6,804 nucleotides of DNA. Source: Candidatus Saccharimonadota bacterium. GTDB lineage: Bacteria; Patescibacteriota; Saccharimonadia; Saccharimonadales; JAGQNJ01. The stretch covers positions 1 through 6,804 of the forward strand of contig JAGQNJ010000034.1 in the NCBI GenBank assembly GCA_020428115.1, read 5' to 3'. The notes under the pieces are model-generated. The model did no database searches, was not told the DNA's origin, and saw nothing but the letters and a program-made list of their open reading frames with translations. Below are positions 1 through 5,946 of the stretch, piece after piece (position 1 is the stretch's first letter; each line of letters begins with the position of its first letter). The position numbers and the translations under genes are program-made.

Positions 1-1
1 A

Positions 2-3000
2 TCAACGTGGACGCTTATCGGCGGTAGTGTCAACGCTGTCAACAACAGCTGGGACCCACAGACATACGAAGGTGTCTACTCGCTTGCCACAGACGGAGTC
101 AATGTATTTGCTGGGCTTGGCCGTAGTAGTGGCGATGGTGAGATATGGCAATGGGACGGTGCGACCTGGACAAAGATCGGAGGAGACTCTTTGAATAACG
201 GCTGGACAAACTATGCTGAACAAATTTGGACAATGGACTATGTCAGTGGAAACCTTTATGCAGGTATTGGCTCATCAGCAAATGACGGCGAAGTGTGGCA
301 ATGGGACGGTGCGACCTGGACAAAAATAGGTGGTGATAGCCTAAATAGCGGATGGACCACCAATTACGAAACTGTTTCTGCACTGACAAATGACGGTACA
401 AACCTCTACGCAGGGCTAGGGACAAGTTCAGGAGACTCGGAGGTGTGGCAATGGGACGGGAGCGCATGGAGTATGGTTGGAGGAGATTCGGTAAATAGTA
501 GCTGGGGCACAACAATAGAATCAGTTGTATCGCTGAGGTATTTTGGCAGCGACCTTTACGCCGGGCTTGGCACTGGCACAGATGATGCAGAGGTATGGCG
601 CTACGATGGTACGAGCTGGTCGCAAATTGGCGGCGATGGCTTGAGCGGTAGTTGGTCTGGTGCTACCTATGAACAAGTTACTGCGCTTGCGTATGATGGA
701 TCCAATGTGTACGCAGGTCTAGGCACCGGAAATGGTGACGGCGAAGTGTGGCGATTTGACGGTGTAAACTGGTCGCAAATTGGCGGCGATGGCTTAAATA
801 ATGGCTGGATAACCAATTGGGGCGATATTACCAATACGCTTCTCTGGGACAGTGGCAAGTTATATGCTGGGCTGTATGATTCTGGTGGTACAGGCTGGGT
901 GTACGAATGGGACGGTGCGAGTTGGACAATCAACGCAGGTAACTATGTGAACAAAAGTTGGGGATATTACGGACTAGATTCTGTACAAGTTATGCAGGCG
1001 TTCGGCGATTACTTGTACGCGGGTATGGGTAACGGCAGCGGCGAGGCACAAGTGTGGCGCTTTGACGGAAGCTCATGGGAAATTGTTGGCGGCCAAGGCA
1101 TCAACAATAGCTGGGCGCCCAATACCTTTGAGTTTGTCTTAAGTATGGCAAGCTACAAGGGCAATTTATATGTTGGACTAGGAAATACCGCTGCTGGAAA
1201 CGACGGGCAGGTTTGGCGCTGGGATGGCACGGGTTGGTTGCAGGTTGGTGGCCAGGGGCTCAATAGCAGTTGGCCTGCTACAGCAAGTCATTACGGTGAA
1301 GTAGACACACTTGCGTCTGATGTGAATTATCTGTATGCAGGCTTGGGTATAGCTGGAAACGACGGTGAGGTCTGGCGATATGACGGAACAATCTGGGAGC
1401 AAATTGGTGGGGACAGTTTAAACGGTGGTTGGACAAATTATGCCGAGAGCATTTATGCGTTGGCAATCTACCGGGGTACTTTAGTTGCTGGGCTTGGGCG
1501 GAGCACTGGTGACGGCGAAGTGTGGCAGTGGGATGGTAGTTCCTGGAGCAAAATCGGCGGGGATGGTGTCAATAGCAGCTGGAGCGGCGTACAAAGCATC
1601 GAGTCGCTTATCGTCTACAACAACGAATTGTATGCTGGGCTTGGCTATGCAACCGGAAACGCAACCATTTGGAAGTATGATGAATCTGCGTGGACGGAAA
1701 TTGGTGGTGACGACATCAACGGCAGCTGGACTGTCGGAACATATGAGCGCGTTAGAACTTTGGCGGTCTATAACGGAGAACTATATGTAGGACTTGGAAC
1801 GACTTCTGGTGACGGCGAAGCATGGCGCTACGATGGTGCTAACTGGGAAAAGATCGGTGGTAACGGCATAAACAGTGGCTGGGCCGGTACTATCGAGGAA
1901 GTACAGTCATTTAGCAGTTACAAAGGCAAATTGTATGCCGGCACAGGCAATAGTGGAAATGCAGACGCAGCCGTTTGGGCCTGGGGTGATAATGTCTATC
2001 TTGAAAGCAACGTCAGCAGCTTTGATACCGACTGGCATCATGTAGCGGTTACGTATGACGGCTCGATTGCGAGGATGTATATCGATGGTGTATTAGATGC
2101 GTCTGCCGGCAAGGCTATAAGCGTTGCAACCAGTAGCAAGCCGCTGCTGATTGGTCTAGGGTATGGCGGGCGTGAATACGGTAAACCCGAAGCAAGGTTT
2201 AATGGACAACTAGATGAGCTACGACTAAGCACGATTGCACGCACCGAATTTACCACAACTCCATATGCCAATCAGCCACAAACTATATCACTTGCTGCAA
2301 ACGCCAGGCCATCCGGAGTTCAGCAATGGGATACACTGTCTGACACCCAACTAGCAGGCGGCGGGACAGTGACGTATCGGCTTTCTAATGACGGTGGTGT
2401 GTCTTGGTTCTATTGGGACGGTGCTGCCTGGTCTGTTTCAAGCGATCTAGCTCAGGCCAACACAACAGCGGTTGTGACGGCCAATTTTGCAGCTCTTCCT
2501 ATCAATTTTAACGGTTTGCGCTGGCAAGCAATTATGAGTGGTAATGGCTTTGAGCAAGTGGCTCTCGATGGAGTGAGCGCTGAGGCTACATCGGACACAA
2601 CACCGCCTTCTGCAAACCCGACGACCATTTCTGCTTATACGTCGAATGGCGGTAGCCAGTTCAATGCCGGAGAATGGACAAACGGTGCATCGCCGCACTT
2701 TACCTGGGATAACGGCGTAGATGCTGGCTCTGGTGTTTATGGGTATTGTGCGTATCTAGGATCAGACAATAGTGCTGACCCAACCACCACCAAAGGAATA
2801 CTTGGAACCAGTCCTGTTGATGGTGGTGGACATTGTCCGTTTGTCGTGGCTGCAAGTGAGTTGGATCTTGCCGTTGCTGGTATGCTCGGCTCACCACTAG
2901 TGAGTGATACAAATTCTTACTACTTAACTCTTCGCACAATTGACCGAGCGGGAAACACGACAGCGAGTTCCACGCAGTTTGATTTTCGGTTCGATAACAC

Positions 3001-5170
3001 CGAGCCTAATAATCCAGGATTTATCACTGCGCCCTCTGGGTACATAAATACTAAAGATGTAGAAATGACCTGGGAAGTCTCTGGTGGCAGCGCAGCAACC
3101 GACGACCATTCGGGGGTCGTAGGCTTACAGTATCGCATTGGACCAAGCGGTACTTGGTACGGTGATAATCATAGCGGTAGCGGCGACAGCAGTGACTTAC
3201 TGACAAACGACGGTAGCTATAGCACTATTCCGACGCCTGACCACACCGACCTTGTCGAGGGTGTCAATACTGTGTATTTCCGCACCTGGGATGCAGCAGG
3301 CAACTATACCACCAGTTTTGTAACTGCTACCATCAAAATAAATACGTCTGGAACACCAAGTGAGCCAACGAACTTAGTAGCAAGCCCGTCTAGCAATACG
3401 CTGAACTCATTTGCATTTGATTGGGATGCACCCTCAACATTCATCGGAGACGAAGGTAACTTGACGTATTGCTACACTGTCAATGCAGTGCCTACGAACG
3501 GAAACTGTGTCTATACGGCGCCAGGATCAACCGAGCTAACACTAGGTCCTTATGCTACACAGCCTGGCGCAAACACCATGTATGTAGTAGCTCGCGATGA
3601 ATCAAACAACATTAATTACAGCTCATACGCCAGTGTCGTCTTTACGGCCAACACCACTGCCCCAGGTATCCCGGTCAACACAGATATCGTCGATGTTTCC
3701 ATAAAATCTACCAGCAACTGGCGCTTGGCCATCACCTGGGAAGAGCCGGCAGCCGTTGGTGAAGGTATTGCGACGTACCGCGTATATCGCTCGAACGACA
3801 ATGTCAGCTTTGCTCAAGTCGGATCCAGTAGTAGCACCACCTACATTGACGCAGGCCTAAGCCAACAGACGTATTACTATTATGTGACAGCTTGCGATAG
3901 CACGAACAACTGTGGCGCAGAAGGCACAACCGTTAGTGAGCTGCCAACGGGTAAATTTACTGAACCAGCAGATATTGTAAGCGGCCCAAATGTTTCAGGT
4001 ATAACGACTCGGCGCGCAACAATTTCTTGGAGTACAGACCGAGCAAGTGACTCAAAAATTGCTATAGGTACAAAAAGTGGCCAATACAGTGCATCCGAAA
4101 TTGGCAACTCTGATCAAGTGTCTGCTCACGAAATTGAACTGGATAATTTATCGCCAGGAACAACTTACTATTACCGCGCAAAATGGACGGATGAAGACGG
4201 AAATACCGGAACAAGCCAAGAACAAACCTTCACCACCTTGCCAGCTCCTGTCATTAAAGAAGCGAACGTGAGTGACGTTGGTCTCAGTGGCGCGACAATT
4301 AGTTTTACCACCAAAGGTGCAACGAAAGCAATTATTTACTACGGCGCCAGTGAATCGTTTGGCGGCTATAAAGAGATCAATACCTCGGTTGAAGAGTCGC
4401 ACTACGAAGTAAGGCTAGATGGCCTCAGTGATGGGACGAAGTATTTTTACATGATTTCTGCTATTGATGCCGAGGATGCAGAATATCGTGGCAATATTGA
4501 CTCGTTTAGCACGCCGCCAAGTCCACGAATCTTTAACCTGCGATTCCAGCCAGTAGACGGCGAACCAACCAGCACCCAGCGTGTTACTTGGCAAACAAAT
4601 GTACCAGCTACCAGTCAGATATCATATGCAGTTGTTAACGGCTCTCCACAGGAAATTCAAAATTCTGAGCTAAAAGTTGAACATGAGATTATCATACAAG
4701 GTCTTCTTGATGATAGTGAGTACGCTCTGACGGCTCAAAGCCGTGACGCAGACGGAAATTTGGCCACATCAGACCGACAGGCTTTCCGTACAGCTTTAGA
4801 TACACGGCCTCCTAAAATTAGCGATATAGTTGTCGAATCATCAGTTAGAGGCTCTGGGTCGGAGGCAAGAGGCCAAATCGTTGTGTCGTGGCGCACAGAC
4901 GAGCCTTCGACAAGCCAAGTTGCATATACTGAAGGGTCTGATGCAGAGGTATTTAATAGTAAAACTGCCGTTGATAACCGTCTAACAACCGAGCATATTG
5001 TGATAATTTCTTCTCTACCTACATCACGCGTGTTTAGTATTCAGCCATTGTCTGCAGATTCAGCCAATAATGAAGGGGTTGGAGAAACGCAGACCGTGAT
5101 AATTGGCCGTGCTTCCGATAGTGCCCTTACGGTCGTATTCAACACACTTAAATCATTGTTTGGATTTTAA
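2..5170 (+). CDS. Giant secreted multidomain surface protein (kelch-like propeller repeats, half LamG, Ig-like and FN3 modules), 5' partial
   Basis: The frame is open from base 2 to the TAA at 5168-5170, giving 1722 residues with the N-terminus outside the window; residue numbers here count from base 2. A TTG at 191 is not a credible start, because the same repeat unit is readable upstream of it. Layout: residues 3-664 are 13 Trp/Gly-rich units of about 50 residues; 665-750 the C-terminal half of a LamG-like domain (motif DWHHVAVTYDG, then a DGV turn and GQLDELRL); 751-864 a beta-rich module; 865-1117 two Ig-like modules; 1118-1702 six FN3-type modules; 1703-1722 a hydrophobic tail. There are only six cysteines, in three local pairs. 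No catalytic motif, LPXTG signal or transmembrane helix is visible. Such proteins are generally extracellular and act in adhesion or glycan binding; that role, and the presence of a signal peptide upstream, are inferred. The stop lies 2 bases before the ATPase gene, so co-expression is likely. Confidence 0.9.
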   Translation, partial: STWTLIGGSVNAVNNSWDPQTYEGVYSLATDGVNVFAGLGRSSGDGEIWQWDGATWTKIGGDSLNNGWTNYAEQIWTMDYVSGNLYAGIGSSANDGEVWQWDGATWTKIGGDSLNSGWTTNYETVSALTNDGTNLYAGLGTSSGDSEVWQWDGSAWSMVGGDSVNSSWGTTIESVVSLRYFGSDLYAGLGTGTDDAEVWRYDGTSWSQIGGDGLSGSWSGATYEQVTALAYDGSNVYAGLGTGNGDGEVWRFDGVNWSQIGGDGLNNGWITNWGDITNTLLWDSGKLYAGLYDSGGTGWVYEWDGASWTINAGNYVNKSWGYYGLDSVQVMQAFGDYLYAGMGNGSGEAQVWRFDGSSWEIVGGQGINNSWAPNTFEFVLSMASYKGNLYVGLGNTAAGNDGQVWRWDGTGWLQVGGQGLNSSWPATASHYGEVDTLASDVNYLYAGLGIAGNDGEVWRYDGTIWEQIGGDSLNGGWTNYAESIYALAIYRGTLVAGLGRSTGDGEVWQWDGSSWSKIGGDGVNSSWSGVQSIESLIVYNNELYAGLGYATGNATIWKYDESAWTEIGGDDINGSWTVGTYERVRTLAVYNGELYVGLGTTSGDGEAWRYDGANWEKIGGNGINSGWAGTIEEVQSFSSYKGKLYAGTGNSGNADAAVWAWGDNVYLESNVSSFDTDWHHVAVTYDGSIARMYIDGVLDASAGKAISVATSSKPLLIGLGYGGREYGKPEARFNGQLDELRLSTIARTEFTTTPYANQPQTISLAANARPSGVQQWDTLSDTQLAGGGTVTYRLSNDGGVSWFYWDGAAWSVSSDLAQANTTAVVTANFAALPINFNGLRWQAIMSGNGFEQVALDGVSAEATSDTTPPSANPTTISAYTSNGGSQFNAGEWTNGASPHFTWDNGVDAGSGVYGYCAYLGSDNSADPTTTKGILGTSPVDGGGHCPFVVAASELDLAVAGMLGSPLVSDTNSYYLTLRTIDRAGNTTASSTQFDFRFDNTEPNNPGFITAPSGYINTKDVEMTWEVSGGSAATDDHSGVVGLQYRIGPSGTWYGDNHSGSGDSSDLLTNDGSYSTIPTPDHTDLVEGVNTVYFRTWDAAGNYTTSFVTATIKINTSGTPSEPTNLVASPSSNTLNSFAFDWDAPSTFIGDEGNLTYCYTVNAVPTNGNCVYTAPGSTELTLGPYATQPGANTMYVVARDESNNINYSSYASVVFTANTTAPGIPVNTDIVDVSIKSTSNWRLAITWEEPAAVGEGIATYRVYRSNDNVSFAQVGSSSSTTYIDAGLSQQTYYYYVTACDSTNNCGAEGTTVSELPTGKFTEPADIVSGPNVSGITTRRATISWSTDRASDSKIAIGTKSGQYSASEIGNSDQVSAHEIELDNLSPGTTYYYRAKWTDEDGNTGTSQEQTFTTLPAPVIKEANVSDVGLSGATISFTTKGATKAIIYYGASESFGGYKEINTSVEESHYEVRLDGLSDGTKYFYMISAIDAEDAEYRGNIDSFSTPPSPRIFNLRFQPVDGEPTSTQRVTWQTNVPATSQISYAVVNGSPQEIQNSELKVEHEIIIQGLLDDSEYALTAQSRDADGNLATSDRQAFRTALDTRPPKISDIVVESSVRGSGSEARGQIVVSWRTDEPSTSQVAYTEGSDAEVFNSKTAVDNRLTTEHIVIISSLPTSRVFSIQPLSADSANNEGVGETQTVIIGRASDSALTVVFNTLKSLFGF
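146..324 (+). repeat. 29-bp exact direct repeat between adjacent propeller units
   Basis: Bases 146-174 and 296-324 are identical over 29 bases (beginning TGGCAATGGG and ending CTGGACAAA), spaced exactly 150 bases, which is one repeat unit. They encode the junction WQWDGATWTK of units 1/2 and 2/3. Flanking codons differ, so the identity is local and points to a fairly recent unit duplication or short conversion tract. Confidence 0.9.
616..795 (+). repeat. 27-bp exact direct repeat between propeller units 5 and 6
   Basis: Bases 616-642 and 769-795 are identical over 27 bases (beginning CTGGTCGCAA and ending ATGGCTT), spaced 153 bases, the length of unit 5. They encode the WSQIGGDGL strand and turn that opens each unit. 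The rest of the two units is clearly diverged, including use of TTG in one and TTA in the other for the shared Leu. Confidence 0.9.
1994..2252 (+). other. Truncated LamG / concanavalin A-like domain (C-terminal half) in the giant protein
   Basis: Residues 665-750 carry the hallmark second half of a bacterial LamG_3-type sandwich: DTDWHHVAVTYDG, then a strand with MYIDGVLD, a KPLLIGLG strand, and FNGQLDELRLSTIART before the module ends. The family is normally about 150 residues; here only about 86 are present, and the preceding sequence is the last propeller unit, whose VWAWGDN strand runs directly into the LamG strand VYLESN. The N-terminal half may lie upstream of the array or may be lost. 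This fold usually binds carbohydrates or mediates adhesion; binding residues cannot be judged from this half alone. Confidence 0.75.
2253..3352 (+). other. Beta-rich module plus two Ig-like modules in the giant protein
   Basis: Residues about 751-864 form a beta-rich module with a TVTYRLSNDGGVSWFYWDG core and an end reading QVALDGVSAEA; it resembles modules I recall after LamG in large Patescibacteria proteins, but I cannot name the family. Residues about 865-1002 begin with DTTPPSANPTTI and contain YYLTLRTIDRAGNTT, and residues about 1003-1117 contain VYFRTWDAAGNYTT. The R-T-x-D-x-AGN pattern before a final strand is typical of bacterial Ig-like or FN3-like surface modules. Cys 916 and Cys 945 in the first Ig-like module could form a disulfide. 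The likely role is as spacer or stalk. Confidence 0.6.
3353..5107 (+). other. Stalk of six fibronectin type III-like modules in the giant protein
   Basis: Six successive modules of about 93-102 residues begin near bases 3353, 3653, 3959, 4244, 4523 and 4802. The first two show the usual FN3 pattern (PTNLVAS with FDWDAP; LAITWEEP with YRVYRSND, then YYYYVTACD). The third to sixth follow the purple-acid-phosphatase N-domain style of FN3: ATISWSTD, an EIELDNLSPGTTYYYR strand-turn and a DEDGNTG loop, with variants in each later module (VRLDGLSDGTKYFY; IIIQGLLDDSEYALTA; VIISSLPTSRVFSI). The sixth module is the most diverged. Modules of this kind generally act as extended spacers projecting N-terminal binding domains from the cell surface. 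Confidence 0.8.
5108..5167 (+). other. Hydrophobic/amphipathic C-terminal tail of the giant protein
   Basis: After the last FN3 strand the protein ends in 20 residues, closing with SALTVVFNTLKSLFGF. It is hydrophobic with a single Lys and Asn, too short and too polar for a classical transmembrane anchor, and there is no LPXTG sorting motif or Cys. It could be an amphipathic helix contacting the membrane or a recognition tag for export or retention; both ideas are inference. Confidence 0.45.
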
Positions 5171-5172
5171 CC

Positions 5173-5946
5173 ATGAAAAGAGAAATTCTTTATCAAGTAG
5201 ATGATGTCACTCTGAATTTCAAAGTTGGTGATCACAACGTTACGGCTATACAAAAAGGCAGTATATTCATACCAAAAGGTGAAATAACTATTATCTTTGG
5301 TCCTTCTGGTAGCGGTAAGTCTAGCTTGCTCAATATACTTTCAGGATTACAAAAACCAACTTCTGGCATCATGAAGTATAAGTCTGAAAACATATATGCC
5401 AACAATCAAGATGAGCTTGCTCATTACCGAGCGCATGAACTTGGTATAATCTATCAAACAAATTATTGGGTAAGAAGCCTGGATGTTCTTGATAATGTGG
5501 CACTTCCACTGTATTTTCTTGGCTCTTCTCGAGCAGAAGCCCACAAAAAAGCAAGCCATGCTCTACAACGAGTTAATATGCAAAGTTATGCCCATAAATA
5601 TCCTTATTTACTTTCTGGAGGCGAACAGCAGCGCATTGCATTCGCACGAGCTATAGTTGACGACGCACCCGTAATAATTGCCGACGAACCAACTGGTAAT
5701 CTAGATAGTAAGAATGGTGATAGAGTTATCGAATTGTTTGCAGAGTTTCAGCAAAATGAAGGCAAAACGATTATTCTTGTCACACATAACTTAGAGTACT
5801 TACCGATTGCCCAACATCTTATACAGATTCAAGATGGGATAATGACTCAAATTGAGCACAAAGACATATCGCCAACGGTGAAACAGCTGCTCAGTGACGT
5901 ACAAAACCGCATTAGCGCTCTCGCTACAAAAGGTGTAAAGAAATGA
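5173..5946 (+). CDS. ABC transporter ATP-binding protein, LolD/MacB/FtsE class
   Basis: This is a cytoplasmic ATPase of 257 residues that should energise the permease encoded just downstream. All catalytic motifs are present: Walker A GPSGSGKS at 43-50, Q-loop Gln95 in GIIYQ, signature LSGGEQQR at 147-154, Walker B IIADE at 168-172 with catalytic Glu172, D-loop NLDS at 176-179, and switch His205 in VTHN. Phe16 sits where the A-loop aromatic residue is expected. The stretch DNVALPLYFLG at 107-117 after the Q-loop, and PTGNLDS, are characteristic of the LolD/MacB family. The length is slightly above the usual 220-240 residues because of a C-terminal extension (about 229-257) rich in charged residues. 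The ATG at 5173 lies 2 bases after the upstream stop; no clear Shine-Dalgarno sequence precedes it, so translational coupling is likely. The substrate cannot be read from the sequence. Function class is certain; the exact transporter is not. Confidence 0.96.
   Translation: MKREILYQVDDVTLNFKVGDHNVTAIQKGSIFIPKGEITIIFGPSGSGKSSLLNILSGLQKPTSGIMKYKSENIYANNQDELAHYRAHELGIIYQTNYWVRSLDVLDNVALPLYFLGSSRAEAHKKASHALQRVNMQSYAHKYPYLLSGGEQQRIAFARAIVDDAPVIIADEPTGNLDSKNGDRVIELFAEFQQNEGKTIILVTHNLEYLPIAQHLIQIQDGIMTQIEHKDISPTVKQLLSDVQNRISALATKGVKK
5931..5935 (+). promoter_or_regulatory. Probable ribosome binding site for the permease gene
   Basis: AGGTG inside the last codons of the ATPase gene lies 7 bases before the ATG at 5943 and 10 before the in-frame ATG at 5946. 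The spacing favours the first ATG, which overlaps the ATPase stop as ATGA. Reinitiation by terminating ribosomes would also explain the layout. Confidence 0.55.

Larger units (their letters stand above)
8..1993 (+). repeat. Array of 13 kelch-like beta-propeller units within the giant protein
   Basis: Thirteen in-frame units, each counted from the Trp before the 'IGG' motif, start at 8, 167, 317, 467, 617, 770, 923, 1076, 1235, 1394, 1544, 1691 and 1844; the last ends near 1993. Lengths are 53, 50, 50, 50, 51, 51, 51, 53, 53, 50, 49, 51 and 50 residues. A typical unit reads W-x-x-IGGD-x-(L/V/I)N-x-x-W, a variable loop with E-x-V-x-x-L, then LYAGLG, a Gly/Asp-rich loop often ending GDGE, and VW-x-(W/Y/F)DG. 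The order Gly-rich strand, VW-x-YDG and then W at fixed spacing resembles kelch blades. I could not assign a named family by eye. Units 6 and 7 (770-1075) and unit 13 are the most degenerate. The window opens on the last two residues of an earlier unit, so the array extends upstream. The repeats are protein-coding and diverged at DNA level, not a DNA satellite. Confidence 0.88.

Noticed and set aside
1485..1790. Second + strand reading frame of about 100 codons inside the propeller array
   Set aside because: It lies wholly within the giant gene in another frame, in repetitive sequence, and its protein shows no domain features.
8..1993. CRISPR array or DNA satellite as explanation of the periodic repeats
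   Set aside because: The period of about 150 bases follows the reading frame, and similarity is mainly at protein level with synonymous divergence, so it is a coding repeat.
2784..2829. Inverted repeat CCACCACCA / TGGTGGTGG with a 28-base loop
   Set aside because: The arms are low-complexity codon runs for Thr and Gly, the loop is long, and chance pairing is likely.
2038..2939. Several minus-strand open frames of 77-83 codons opposite the LamG and Ig-like region
   Set aside because: They overlap well-supported coding sequence, have no ribosome site or recognisable product, and look like shadow frames.
191..5170. Start of the giant gene at TTG 191
   Set aside because: The same frame is open back to base 2 and encodes a full, recognisable propeller unit before 191, so the real start is upstream of the window.
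5161..5175. Promoter or terminator between the giant gene and the ATPase gene
   Set aside because: Only 2 bases separate the genes, and no hairpin with T-run or paired -35/-10 hexamers was seen around the junction.
5442..5450. Extended -10-like sequence TGGTATAAT inside the ATPase gene
   Set aside because: It encodes the conserved GII of the Q-loop region, has no -35 hexamer at 16-18 bases, and no gene start lies nearby downstream.
5944..5946. TGA recoded as Gly, as in some Patescibacteria (Gracilibacteria, Absconditabacteria)
   Set aside because: The TGA ends a full-length ATPase and overlaps the ATG of the permease in another frame; no in-frame TGA occurs inside any of the three genes, so the standard code fits.
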